64,000 nucleotides of DNA from JABDMD01 sp965203475 (GTDB taxonomy: Bacteria; Pseudomonadota; Gammaproteobacteria; UBA4575), in NCBI GenBank assembly GCA_965203475.1, contig OZ241890.1, forward strand, positions 1,612,001 to 1,676,000, in the 5' to 3' direction. Below are positions 25,988 to 35,083 of the stretch, in pieces; the stretch's first letter is position 1; every line of letters starts with the position of its first letter. The translations under genes were made by a program, and so were the position numbers. The notes below the pieces were generated by a model. The model was not told where the DNA came from. It made no database searches and worked only from the letters and a program-made list of their open reading frames with translations.

Positions 25988-28252
25988 ATGTTGATTAGAC
26001 TCTCTATTAAGCTAGGTGTATCCATATTTGGGCTAATTTGTCTGTATTTGCTCACTTTTTCAGCTGTGTATGCTGGGGAATCCCCTTATAAACTATGTGC
26101 AAATCAGCCGGTAACCAATGCCGAATCAGAAACACAAGAATTAGACCCGGAAGCGCCCGCAGAGTTTACTGCAGACCGAGCCAAGCGAAATGAACAGGGA
26201 ATTGCCACCCTGGAAGGTAATGTACAAATGAACCGTGGTCCTCAATCGGTTACGGCTGACCGGGTAACGTATGATGAAGAAAATAAAATTATTCATGCCA
26301 CCGGTAATGTTCATGCAGAAGACAATGAGCTGGTAATTGAAAGTAGCGAAGCCGAACTACATTTAAATTCGGATTATGCCCAATCAGAAAATGCCACCTA
26401 TCAATATAAGCCAGTACATGCACGTGGCGAGGCTGAAAAAATTGAACGCACTTCCAAAGATTTTGTTCGCTTAGAAAATCTTACCTATACCACCTGTGAT
26501 GTAGATGATCAATCCTGGGAAATGTCAGCCAATGAAGTCACTTTGGATAATGAAAGTGGTGCCGGTATTGGTAAGAACGTTGTTGTTAAATTTAAAAGTG
26601 TTCCGATTTTTTACACACCTTGGATTCGATTCCCAGTGGATGATCAGCGCAAAACCGGCTTCCTGGTACCAAAGGTTGGTAATACAAGTGATTCCGGATT
26701 TGAGTTAGAAACTCCATGGTATTGGAATATTGCACCAAATCGGGATGCCATTATTGCACCACGACTACTAGCTGACCGAGGTCTACAATTAAAATCAAAC
26801 TTGCGGTATTTAAATGAAACTAGTTTTGGTCAATTAGGCGGTGAGTATTTAGATGATAATGAATTTGATGATGATCGTTACCTAATTACCTTTGAGCATA
26901 AAAAGTTTTTTTCAAATCGAATTGATGTAGACCTTTTATATAACAAGACTTCGGATGAAAATTATTTTGAAGACTTGGGTGACGCTTTGGGCTTAACCAG
27001 TACTCAAAATATTGAACGAAGAGCAGACTTTAACTATCGTGGTGACAACTGGAATTTTTTAACGCGTGCGCAACAATTTCAAGTAGTGGATGATAGTCTT
27101 CTAGACGAGGATGAGCCTTTTAAAATACTACCTCAAATTCAACTGGATGGAACTTATTTCAACTTACCGGGTGGTTTAAATTTGTTTTCCATGAATCAAT
27201 GGACTAGTTTTGAACATGACGACCAAATTGATGGCAATCGATTGCATTTTGGAATTGAACTAGAACGACCCATTGAAAGAACTGCCTATTTCATTCGCCC
27301 AGGTATCAGTTTTAGACACACGGAATATGATTTAAATCGTGATGATGGGGAAGACGACGGGCCTTCTCGCAGTATACCAAGTGCACATTTAGATGCTGGT
27401 TTAATTTTCGAACGGGATTTAGAAAATTCAAATCTTATGCAAACTTTTGAGCCACGAGTATATTACTTGCATACTCCTTTTGAAGACCAAGACGATATTC
27501 CAATTTTTGATACCGCAGAATATGAATTTGGCTTTGACCAATTATTTAGAGATAACCGTTTTAGTGGTTTTGATCGCATTGAAGATGCAGATCGTTTAAG
27601 TGTTGGACTAACGACTAGAATCTTAGATGTGGAAGACGGCAATGAAAAACTTCGCGCAAGCATTGGGCGAATATTTTATTTTCGTGATCGCAACGTAACC
27701 TTGCCGGATGGAAGTATAGAGAACGAGGAGTCTTCTGAAATTGCAGCCGAATTGAAAATAGGACTCACAGAACGCTGGGATGCCATCTCTACAGTGCTGT
27801 ATGACACTCATGATGACCACACAGAAAGAACTTCACAGCGTTTACAATATCGCAGTCCAAATAATTTAATTTTTAATGTGGGTTATAGCTATCGCAGACG
27901 CGACATAGAACCCATTGATCCTTTCACCAATGAACGAGAAAGCCTAGAACAGTCTGATATTTCCATAGTGTGGCCAATTACTGATAAATGGCGTGCCGTA
28001 AGTCGTTGGAATTATGATTTAAATGAAAAACGCAACCTGGAATTACTGGGTGGCATTGAATATGACACATGCTGCTGGAAGTTTCGAGTCGCTGCCAGAC
28101 GCTTTAACCAAAACACTGACCAAGATCACAACGATAGTATTCAGTTTCAACTAGTACTTAAAGGCTTAGGCCAAGTTGGCTCTCCCATTGGGGACTTATT
28201 GGAACGTGGTATACGTGGTTATGATGATCAGGATGATGAATACCTATACTAA
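25988..28252 (+). CDS. lptD: LPS-assembly protein LptD
   Basis: 754 residues, close to the usual 780. A signal peptide (cleavage near VYAGES) is followed by the LptA-like periplasmic domain (TADRAKRNEQGIATLEGNV...) and a large C-terminal beta-barrel. All four disulfide cysteines of LptD can be found: Cys37, Cys169 (YTTCDVDD) and the adjacent pair Cys695-Cys696 (DTCCWKF), so the two-nonconsecutive-disulfide maturation known from E. coli should apply. It places LPS in the outer leaflet with LptE. The downstream gene surA, whose product helps fold it, overlaps its end. Confidence 0.96.
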   Translation: MLIRLSIKLGVSIFGLICLYLLTFSAVYAGESPYKLCANQPVTNAESETQELDPEAPAEFTADRAKRNEQGIATLEGNVQMNRGPQSVTADRVTYDEENKIIHATGNVHAEDNELVIESSEAELHLNSDYAQSENATYQYKPVHARGEAEKIERTSKDFVRLENLTYTTCDVDDQSWEMSANEVTLDNESGAGIGKNVVVKFKSVPIFYTPWIRFPVDDQRKTGFLVPKVGNTSDSGFELETPWYWNIAPNRDAIIAPRLLADRGLQLKSNLRYLNETSFGQLGGEYLDDNEFDDDRYLITFEHKKFFSNRIDVDLLYNKTSDENYFEDLGDALGLTSTQNIERRADFNYRGDNWNFLTRAQQFQVVDDSLLDEDEPFKILPQIQLDGTYFNLPGGLNLFSMNQWTSFEHDDQIDGNRLHFGIELERPIERTAYFIRPGISFRHTEYDLNRDDGEDDGPSRSIPSAHLDAGLIFERDLENSNLMQTFEPRVYYLHTPFEDQDDIPIFDTAEYEFGFDQLFRDNRFSGFDRIEDADRLSVGLTTRILDVEDGNEKLRASIGRIFYFRDRNVTLPDGSIENEESSEIAAELKIGLTERWDAISTVLYDTHDDHTERTSQRLQYRSPNNLIFNVGYSYRRRDIEPIDPFTNERESLEQSDISIVWPITDKWRAVSRWNYDLNEKRNLELLGGIEYDTCCWKFRVAARRFNQNTDQDHNDSIQFQLVLKGLGQVGSPIGDLLERGIRGYDDQDDEYLY

Positions 28253-29558
28253 CTTGCAAAAAAGAAGCATTTTATTATTAGCAGCAACCCTTAGTTTGCT
28301 GTTAGTAATATCTGTTAGCCATGCAAAACTATTAGATACCATTGTGGCCGTGGTGGAAGATGATGTCATTATGGCGAGTGAGTTGCGACTACGCATATCA
28401 ATTTTAATGAAACAATTTGCCAAGAACCGCTCAGCCCTTCCTCCTGAAGATATTCTTACACAACAAGTTTTAGATCGGATGATAGACGAGCGTGTGCAAC
28501 TGCATCGTGCCCAGCGCCGTGGTATTCAAGTAGATGACTTAGCCTTGGACCAAGCCATGCGTAACTTAGCAAAACGTAACAACATGTCCTTGGAACAGTT
28601 TCGTGACGAGATGGTCAACCAAGAACTGGATTACGTTAACTTCCGCGAACAAGTACGCAATGAAATGATATTAGGTCAACTACGAAGACGTGTAGTTGAC
28701 AGTCGAATTGAAGTTACAGATGCCGAAATCGAAAAACTTATGGAAGAGGCGCACGATAATTTATTAAAAAAAGAATATGAGTATCATTTAGCCCACATTC
28801 TCATTGCGGTACCCGAAAACCCTAAACCTGGACAAATTGAAAGAGCCAAAAATAGAGCCGCTTTGGTTTACGATCGTGCTACAAAAGGAAGCAATTTTGA
28901 AAAGTTAGCGATAGCAGCGTCCGATGCACAAGATGCCTTACAAGGCGGAGATTTGGGCTGGCGCAGTAAACTACAAATTTCTGAAATATTTTTAAGACAG
29001 GTAGATCTAATGCAGCCCGGCGAAATCAGCAAAGTTGATCAATCTCCTGCAGGTTATCATATCTTTAAAATGATTGATCGCAGAGAAGTCACTGACATGA
29101 TGGTTACACAAGTGTTGTCGCGTCATATTTTGATTAATACTAACGCTGTTGTCACTGACCAAGTGGCTGTACGAAAATTAAATGAATTGAAAAGCAGAAT
29201 TGAACATGGGGAAGATTTTGGTGAGCTTGCAAAAGTTCATTCGGAAGACACAGCAAGTGCTGTGGATGGTGGAAACCTTGGCTGGTCCGTTACCAGTAAC
29301 TATGTTCCAGAATTTAAAGAAACATTGGAAAATCTTTCTATAAACGAAGTCAGTGAACCAGTTAAAACACGATTTGGCTGGCATATTGTGCAGCTTCAAG
29401 ACCGTCGCGACCATGATAGTACTGAAGAAGCCATGCGTGCTTCTGCACGCGAACAAATTATGCAACGCAAAATTGAAGAACAGACAGAACTTTGGATTCG
29501 AGAAATTCGTGATGAAAGTTATATAGAAAATCGCTTACAAACTTCAGTAGAAAACTAG
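28233..29558 (+). CDS. surA: Periplasmic chaperone SurA (peptidyl-prolyl isomerase)
   Basis: About 441 residues. Several in-frame ATGs (28221, 28224, 28233, 28236) lie just before the lptD stop; I use 28233, which overlaps lptD by 20 bases and leads into a signal peptide (RSILLLAATLSLLLVISVSHA). The mature protein has the N-terminal chaperone core (VAVVEDDVIMASEL...) and two parvulin domains (about YHLAHILIAVPENP and VLSRHILINTN onward), each with the GGDLGW/GGNLGW motif. It escorts outer-membrane proteins to BAM. The order lptD-surA-pdxA-rsmA-apaG-apaH is the E. coli order. Confidence 0.94.
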   Translation: MMNTYTNLQKRSILLLAATLSLLLVISVSHAKLLDTIVAVVEDDVIMASELRLRISILMKQFAKNRSALPPEDILTQQVLDRMIDERVQLHRAQRRGIQVDDLALDQAMRNLAKRNNMSLEQFRDEMVNQELDYVNFREQVRNEMILGQLRRRVVDSRIEVTDAEIEKLMEEAHDNLLKKEYEYHLAHILIAVPENPKPGQIERAKNRAALVYDRATKGSNFEKLAIAASDAQDALQGGDLGWRSKLQISEIFLRQVDLMQPGEISKVDQSPAGYHIFKMIDRREVTDMMVTQVLSRHILINTNAVVTDQVAVRKLNELKSRIEHGEDFGELAKVHSEDTASAVDGGNLGWSVTSNYVPEFKETLENLSINEVSEPVKTRFGWHIVQLQDRRDHDSTEEAMRASAREQIMQRKIEEQTELWIREIRDESYIENRLQTSVEN

Positions 29559-29590
29559 AGTTTGTTGACTAAACCTGCCCCCATAACTCT

Positions 29591-30616
29591 ATGCAAGCTT
29601 CACAACGAATCGTAATTACGCCTGGCGAACCCGCAGGAATTGGGCCGGAACTTGTTTTACGTCTTGCGCAAATGAATTTATCCTATGAGATTGTTGCGGT
29701 TGCAAACACCCAATTAATGGAAAGCGTTGCAGAGCAATTAAACATTGCCACTAAATTTGCACTGTTTGAGAAAACGTCCGAATTGCAAAAACATGTGCCT
29801 GGGCAACTTAAAATTCTGGATGTGGACTTGCCTAATACAGCTGCGGCTGGAAAGCTAGATGTAGAAAATAGCCAGTATGTCATCAACACCCTTAACATAG
29901 CGATTGATTTAGTCAGCAATAACTTCTGTCATGCACTCACCACAGGACCTGTACAAAAAAGTATCATCAATGATGCTGGAATTTCTTTCTCTGGTCACAC
30001 CGAATTCATTGCACAACAAACAAGTGGAATTCCAGTGATGTTGTTATGCAAGGAACATTCACCAAGCCCTTTACGCGTTGCTTTAGTAACAACTCATATT
30101 CCATTAAAAGATGTTTCCACACATATTACTGCTGAAAGAATTGAACAAGTAATTGAAATTTTGCATCGCAATTTGAATCATCGATTCGAAATAGAAAATC
30201 CATGCATAGGCGTATGCGGTTTAAATCCACATGCTGGAGAAGATGGACATTTAGGTGCGGAAGAAACAGAAATAATTTCTCCTACTTTAGAAAGACTACG
30301 CTCAAACGGGATAAAACTCATTGGACCTCTATCGGCAGATACCGCATTTACTCCACAAAGTTTGGCACAAGTAGATGCCGTGTTAACCATGTTTCACGAT
30401 CAGGGATTGCCGGTAATTAAACATCAGGGTTTTGGCAGCATCGTGAATGTTACACTTGGACTACCTATCATACGAACTTCTGTAGATCACGGTACGGCTT
30501 TGGATATCGCAGGAAAAGGTATTGCAGATGTCAGTAGCTTGTTTGCTGCTAGTCAATTAGCTGCTAACCTTGCGCGCAAAACTGAAACAGAATTTAAATT
30601 TGCATGTAACGGATAA
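29591..30616 (+). CDS. pdxA: 4-hydroxythreonine-4-phosphate dehydrogenase PdxA
   Basis: 341 residues. Diagnostic stretches are TPGEPAGIGPEL at the start, TTGPVQKS, SGHTEFIA (metal His), GLNPHAGEDGHLG, and TMFHDQGLPVIK with the second metal His. It oxidises 4-phosphohydroxy-L-threonine in the pyridoxal-5'-phosphate pathway, with PdxJ as the next enzyme. It follows surA by about 30 bases. PLP users in this window include IlvA and the class IV aminotransferase. No unusual features. Confidence 0.95.
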   Translation: MQASQRIVITPGEPAGIGPELVLRLAQMNLSYEIVAVANTQLMESVAEQLNIATKFALFEKTSELQKHVPGQLKILDVDLPNTAAAGKLDVENSQYVINTLNIAIDLVSNNFCHALTTGPVQKSIINDAGISFSGHTEFIAQQTSGIPVMLLCKEHSPSPLRVALVTTHIPLKDVSTHITAERIEQVIEILHRNLNHRFEIENPCIGVCGLNPHAGEDGHLGAEETEIISPTLERLRSNGIKLIGPLSADTAFTPQSLAQVDAVLTMFHDQGLPVIKHQGFGSIVNVTLGLPIIRTSVDHGTALDIAGKGIADVSSLFAASQLAANLARKTETEFKFACNG

Positions 30617-30622
30617 TAGATT

Positions 30623-31000
30623 ATGGCTACACTAACACCATCAGCACTAGAAGCATGGGAAAAACACGAACCAAAAATGGTGCTTACAACATGTGATAAC
30701 AATAAAGTGCCTAACTCCATTTGGATATTATGTGCCAAGCTGGTAAATGATAAGCAATTTGTGATTGCTAACAATGCCATGCATAAAACACTGGAAAATA
30801 TCAAGAATGGCAGCAAAGGAGTGTTACTTTATATCGCCCCAGAACGAGAATCTTATCAAGTCAAAGGCTCACTGGAATATTTTACAAACGGACCAATTTA
30901 TGATGATATGAAACGCTGGTTGGATCCTAAATTTCCCGGTAAGGGCGCACTGGTATTAACAATAGAAGATGTTTATTACGGTGCTGATAAAATTGTATAA
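30623..31000 (+). CDS. Pyridoxamine 5'-phosphate oxidase-like flavin-binding protein
   Basis: 125 residues of the split-barrel FMN-binding fold: PKMVLTTCDNNKVPNS (first strands), then FVIANNAMHKTLENIKNG and a strand VLLYIAPERESYQVKGSLEYFT. The family contains PNP oxidase and many small FMN proteins of unknown role; this one lacks the C-terminal dimerisation part of PdxH. Placed six bases after pdxA, it may have a flavin- or PLP-related role, which is only an inference. It is an insertion relative to the common pdxA-rsmA order. Confidence 0.7.
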   Translation: MATLTPSALEAWEKHEPKMVLTTCDNNKVPNSIWILCAKLVNDKQFVIANNAMHKTLENIKNGSKGVLLYIAPERESYQVKGSLEYFTNGPIYDDMKRWLDPKFPGKGALVLTIEDVYYGADKIV

Positions 31001-31006
31001 GAAAAA

Positions 31007-31489
31007 ATGCAAAACAATTCCATTTATTTCATTTTATTAGTTGTTTTTACTAATGCATTAAATGCTGCAGGCCTGGAAGAACGTACAATTACTATTCGCA
31101 GTAATGAGCGTTTTGATTTAGTAAAAGAAGGAAGCGTACAGTTTAAATTTCAGCCACTGTCAGATGAAGCACGTGCATTGGATATTTCTAAAGGTGCCTC
31201 CGCACTTGGTGTAGCCTATTTAGGGCAGGTAACACTTAAAGAAAATATAACTCCATTAGATGCCCTACGCGCCATTGCAGATCAAATTAGTACAAGCTTA
31301 GGAATAAGCTTTGGTGTGGTTGCGGACTCAAATTCATCATTGGCATTAAAAAAAGATGAAATGTTATTGCTTTATCATCCACAAGTCACATTAAATTTAA
31401 TGCTAATTAAACCGGATGCCGAGAATCCGTATGAAATGATTTGCTCTTATGTTGTAAGAGAATCGGAAGCACAACCCTCTACTCAATAA
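31007..31489 (+). CDS. Hypothetical secreted protein
   Basis: 160 residues with a short signal peptide (IYFILLVVFTNALNAAG, probable cleavage near NAAG). The mature part is a mix of strands and one helical region (LDALRAIADQISTSLG); a strand NLMLIKPDAENPYEMICSYVV is near the end with a single Cys. Not a recognised family. It sits between the flavin protein and rsmA in a dense plus-strand run, so it is likely co-transcribed with pdxA and rsmA. Confidence 0.6.
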   Translation: MQNNSIYFILLVVFTNALNAAGLEERTITIRSNERFDLVKEGSVQFKFQPLSDEARALDISKGASALGVAYLGQVTLKENITPLDALRAIADQISTSLGISFGVVADSNSSLALKKDEMLLLYHPQVTLNLMLIKPDAENPYEMICSYVVRESEAQPSTQ

Positions 31490-31512
31490 ACATTCCGTTT
31501 GCTCCAGTTCAT

Positions 31513-32310
31513 GTGACAAACCAACTACGCAAAAGATTTGGTCAGCATCTATTAATTGATCAATCTGTTATTGTACAACTTGTACAAGCGATTAATGTAA
31601 AACCTAATCAAATTGTTTGTGAAATTGGTCCTGGCCTAGGCGCATTAACGATTCCTATCTTAAATGAGAGTCAAGCATTACATGCGGTTGAAATTGATCA
31701 GAATTTATCAGCAGCCTTGATTGAAAAATGCAAAGAGGTTGGAGAATTATATTTATATCAAACAGATATTTTAAAATTTGACTTAAAAACCATCTCTAAT
31801 AAAAACCAATCGATAAGACTCATTGGAAACTTGCCGTATAACATTTCCACGCCATTATTATTTCATCTGTTAACTTTTTCTTCGCAAATTAAAGATATGC
31901 ACTTTATGATGCAAAAAGAAGTTATAGACCGAATAGTTGCAACCACGAATAGCTCAAGTTATGGCCGTCTAAGCATCATGGTACAGAGCTACTTTGATGT
32001 TCAAAAACTTTTTGATATTAATCCTGAATGCTTTAACCCTCCACCAAAAGTCATGTCAAGTTTTTTGCGATTAACCCCTTCAACTAAATTTCAAGCAACG
32101 ATTAAAGATAGAAAAACATTCGGCAAAGTTGTACAAACAGCTTTTCAACAAAGAAGAAAGACCATTAAAAACAGTTTATCTACAATTACAACAGAGGAAG
32201 AATTACATAAGGCAGATATTGAAGCGTCACTACGAGCTCAAGAAATTTCTATAGCGCAATATATAACTTTGTCAAATATTATCACTCAGCAAGTAAGCCA
32301 TTCGAAATAA
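31513..32310 (+). CDS. rsmA: 16S rRNA (adenine1518-N6/1519-N6)-dimethyltransferase RsmA
   Basis: The frame is open from 31441, but the conserved protein begins at about the GTG at 31513 (VTNQLRKRFGQHLLID), giving 265 residues against about 270 in E. coli. The ATG at 31511 is out of frame. SAM-binding motifs: EIGPGLGALT (motif I) and the catalytic NLPYNIST (motif IV). It dimethylates two adenines in helix 45 of 16S rRNA; its loss gives kasugamycin resistance. No good ribosome binding site is seen in front of either start, so weak or coupled translation is possible. Confidence 0.92.
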   Translation: MTNQLRKRFGQHLLIDQSVIVQLVQAINVKPNQIVCEIGPGLGALTIPILNESQALHAVEIDQNLSAALIEKCKEVGELYLYQTDILKFDLKTISNKNQSIRLIGNLPYNISTPLLFHLLTFSSQIKDMHFMMQKEVIDRIVATTNSSSYGRLSIMVQSYFDVQKLFDINPECFNPPPKVMSSFLRLTPSTKFQATIKDRKTFGKVVQTAFQQRRKTIKNSLSTITTEEELHKADIEASLRAQEISIAQYITLSNIITQQVSHSK

Positions 32311-32445
32311 ATATCGCAACTTATTGAATTATTAGTAAGTTATATGGTCATAAATTAATTAGTACAGCAAAGGTTAAGTTTTAAGCATCACGTACCATAG
32401 ATATCAATTTGTTAGACGGGTCTGAGTTTTTAGGCCATTAAAATG

Positions 32446-32451
32446 TATAAT
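32446..32451 (+). promoter_or_regulatory. Candidate -10 box for apaG
   Basis: A perfect TATAAT ends seven bases before the apaG ATG. Transcription from it would begin at or just next to the ATG and give a leaderless message. The -35 region (near 32424-32430) is poor. The 148-bp gap before apaG has no other clear promoter and no ribosome binding site before the ATG. Confidence 0.35.
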
Positions 32452-32458
32452 ATAGCCC

Positions 32459-32842
32459 ATGGAACAAACCAATAAGAACACTATTGACGTCAGTGTAGAT
32501 ACTTCCTATATCGAATCACAGTCAGACGAAGACGAAAGCCGATTTGTATTTGCCTATACCGTGACGATACATAATGCGGGAGAAGTACCAGCAAAATTGG
32601 TAACTCGACATTGGATCATTACAGACTCAAATGGCAAAACCCAGGAAGTGAAAGGTGAAGGTGTAGTAGGAGAACAACCGTACCTTCGCCCTGGAGAAGC
32701 GTTTCAATATACTAGCGGCACCATGCTGGAAACTCCGGTAGGCACTATGCATGGCACCTATCAAATGGTGGCGGACGATGGAACAGAATTTGACGCCCCA
32801 ATTCATCCGTTCACATTAGCAGCGCCCCGCGTACTTCATTAA
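32459..32842 (+). CDS. apaG: ApaG (DUF525) domain protein
   Basis: 127 residues, the standard size. The fibronectin-III-like fold shows the family signatures FAYTVTIHNAGEVPAKLVTRHW, the GEGVVGEQPYLRPGEAFQYTSG segment and HGTYQMVADDG. ApaG is a small protein of poorly defined function that nearly always precedes apaH, as here. Unlike in E. coli it does not overlap rsmA but is separated by a 148-bp gap with its own candidate -10 box. Confidence 0.93.
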   Translation: MEQTNKNTIDVSVDTSYIESQSDEDESRFVFAYTVTIHNAGEVPAKLVTRHWIITDSNGKTQEVKGEGVVGEQPYLRPGEAFQYTSGTMLETPVGTMHGTYQMVADDGTEFDAPIHPFTLAAPRVLH

Positions 32843-32948
32843 AAACTTGTAATTTTTAATTTTATATTGGCTTAGTGCAGCCAATATAAATTATATTTGC
32901 TATGTTCCCATTGCCAGTCAAATTCACGATAAATACTAAAACAAGTAT

Positions 32949-33788
32949 ATGGCCGTTTACATAATTGGTGATGTGCAAGGTTGCTTTGATGAACTGAAAG
33001 AACTTGTTAAGTTTATTTCATTTAAACCTAAAAAAGATCAATTGTGGTTTGTGGGTGATCTAGTAAATAGAGGACCACAATCCATTGAAACATTGCGCTG
33101 GGTTAAATCACTTGGCACATCTGCTTGCATCGTACTAGGAAACCATGATCTGCATTTATTGGCTGCTTATGTAGGCGCCAAAGAAATTCGCACTACCAGT
33201 AGCTTATATTCTGTATTGCAAGCAAAAGATATTGATGAACTTATCACTTGGTTACGATACCAATCATTGATGCAGTATAACAAAAAGTTAAATTTTGCCA
33301 TGGTGCATGCCGGTCTTGCACCGCAGTGGAGCATTAAAAATGCTTTACGCTATGCAAAGGAAGTAGAAACGGTTTTAAAATCCAAAAAGTATGCAGATTT
33401 TTTATACAACATGTATGGCGATAACCCTAATCGATGGGATGGACGTTTAAAAGGATGGGCTCGTCTTCGTACTATTACAAATTATTTTACCCGTCTGCGC
33501 TATTGCACAAATAAAGGTGAAATGAGTTTTTCTGAAAAAGGTCCGCCTGGAACTCAACGCTCAAGAATGAAACCTTGGTTTGAAATTAAATCTCGAAAAA
33601 GCGCAGATACAACAGTTGCATTTGGACATTGGTCAACTTTAGGATTTGTCAATGAACAAAATGTAATTGGTACAGATACAGGATGTTTGTGGGGTGGTTG
33701 TTTGACTGCTGTAGAAATGGATCTGGAGCAAATCACTATTCATCAGCTTGATTGTAAAGCGAAGCGATCTATTACTAACGAAAATTAA
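32949..33788 (+). CDS. apaH: Symmetrical bis(5'-nucleosyl)-tetraphosphatase ApaH
   Basis: 279 residues. Metallophosphatase motifs are intact: GDVQGCFDEL (motif I, with Gln in place of the more common His), GDLVNRGP (II), LGNHD (III), and VHAGLAP and FGHWS (IV/V). It splits Ap4A to two ADP. The Q in motif I is also present in E. coli ApaH (GDVHGC there; the first motif varies), so I note it without weight. Last gene of the plus-strand run; convergent with folA eight bases away. Confidence 0.93.
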   Translation: MAVYIIGDVQGCFDELKELVKFISFKPKKDQLWFVGDLVNRGPQSIETLRWVKSLGTSACIVLGNHDLHLLAAYVGAKEIRTTSSLYSVLQAKDIDELITWLRYQSLMQYNKKLNFAMVHAGLAPQWSIKNALRYAKEVETVLKSKKYADFLYNMYGDNPNRWDGRLKGWARLRTITNYFTRLRYCTNKGEMSFSEKGPPGTQRSRMKPWFEIKSRKSADTTVAFGHWSTLGFVNEQNVIGTDTGCLWGGCLTAVEMDLEQITIHQLDCKAKRSITNEN

Positions 33789-33796
33789 CAGCCTCC

Positions 33797-34279
33797 TTAT
33801 GTGATTCTTTCATATTGAATGTATTCAAGATCGTAATTATTTTTATCATCTTTTGTACGAAACTCTCGTTCAATTTCTTTCCATTCCGCTTTATTCCATT
33901 CTGGAAAATACACATCCCCCTCAAGATTTGCTTGCACAACTGTTATATATAAACGTTTTGTAATAGTTAAAGCATTCCGATATATATCCGCACCTCCAAT
34001 AACAAAGCCCTGATTTTTTACCAGTCTCGCAACATGACCCCAATTATTGGCTACTTCACAACCTGCTGCCGAATATTCTTTGTTACGAGTAAGTACGATA
34101 TGTAATCGTCCTGGCAATATTTTAGGTAAAGATTCAAAAGTTTTGCGCCCCATAATGATGGGGTGACCCATGGTAATATTTTTAAAACGTTTTAAATCAG
34201 CAGGCAAGTGCCAGGGAATTTGATTATCTTTGCCAATTAATCCCTGTGGTGTCATGGCGACAATGATTGCAAGTTCCAT
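33797..34279 (-). CDS. folA: Dihydrofolate reductase
   Basis: 160 residues, E. coli length 159. Features: IIVAMTPQGLIGKDNQIPWHLPADLKRFK (substrate and NADPH loop; here shown only by key residues), MGRKTFESLP and FVIGGADIYR. It regenerates tetrahydrofolate for the thymidylate synthase encoded just upstream. Order lgt-thyA-folA, spacing six bases from thyA. No sign of trimethoprim-resistance type residues can be judged by eye. Confidence 0.96.
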   Translation of the reverse strand: MELAIIVAMTPQGLIGKDNQIPWHLPADLKRFKNITMGHPIIMGRKTFESLPKILPGRLHIVLTRNKEYSAAGCEVANNWGHVARLVKNQGFVIGGADIYRNALTITKRLYITVVQANLEGDVYFPEWNKAEWKEIEREFRTKDDKNNYDLEYIQYERIT

Positions 34280-34285
34280 CAGTAC

Positions 34286-35080
34286 TTAGACCGCAACTGG
34301 TGCTGGAATATGTTCGTGGCATTGATAATTTTGCAATTCAAAATCTTCAAACGTAAAGTCAAATATAGACTTCACTTCAGGATTAATTTTTATTGTAGGT
34401 AGTGCATGTGGTGTACGCTTTAATTGAAGTTGAGCTTGTTCAATATGATTTTTATACAAATGCACATCCCCAAAGGTATGTACAAAATCACCGGTTTCAT
34501 ATCCGCTAACTTGTGCCACCATCTGCAGTAGTAAAGCATAAGAAGCAATATTAAATGGGACACCTAAAAAAACATCGGCACTACGCTGATAAAGCTGACA
34601 GGAAAGTTTATTTTGTGAAACATAGAATTGAAAAAAGGCATGGCAAGGCGGTAAAGCCATATAATCAATCTCCCCTACATTCCATGCACTTACAATATGT
34701 CGGCGAGACATGGGGTTGTGTTTTAAATCATCCATAAGTTGGCTGATTTGATCGATAGCTCTTCCATCAACACAATTCCAGCTGCGCCACTGCGAACCAT
34801 AGACAGGTCCAAGCTCTCCATTTTCATCGGCCCACTCATCCCAAATGGAAACACCATTATTCTTTAAATATTCAATATTTGTTTCGCCACGCAGAAACCA
34901 TAACAACTCATGCAGGATTGATTTGAGATGCAATTTTTTTGTTGTAAGCATCGGAAACCCTGCCTGCATATCAAATCGCATTTGATAACCAAATACTGAA
35001 AGCGTACCGGTACCGGTACGATCATCTTTTTCCGCACCCTGTTCTAAAATGTGGCTTAATAAATTTAAATACTGCTGCAT
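34286..35080 (-). CDS. thyA: Thymidylate synthase ThyA
   Basis: 264 residues, exactly the common length. Catalytic Cys in ALPPCHAFFQFYV, folate-binding region QRSADVFLGVPFNIASYALL and the closing C-terminal PVAV-type tail. It makes dTMP from dUMP using methylene-tetrahydrofolate. It begins three bases after the lgt stop and precedes folA, so the three genes are one transcription unit. Confidence 0.97.
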   Translation of the reverse strand: MQQYLNLLSHILEQGAEKDDRTGTGTLSVFGYQMRFDMQAGFPMLTTKKLHLKSILHELLWFLRGETNIEYLKNNGVSIWDEWADENGELGPVYGSQWRSWNCVDGRAIDQISQLMDDLKHNPMSRRHIVSAWNVGEIDYMALPPCHAFFQFYVSQNKLSCQLYQRSADVFLGVPFNIASYALLLQMVAQVSGYETGDFVHTFGDVHLYKNHIEQAQLQLKRTPHALPTIKINPEVKSIFDFTFEDFELQNYQCHEHIPAPVAV

Positions 35081-35083
35081 GTT

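Noticed and set aside
31441..31512. Longer RsmA form beginning at the TTG at 31441
   Set aside because: The extra 24 residues lie in the end of the upstream gene and precede the family's conserved start; they are unlikely to be translated.
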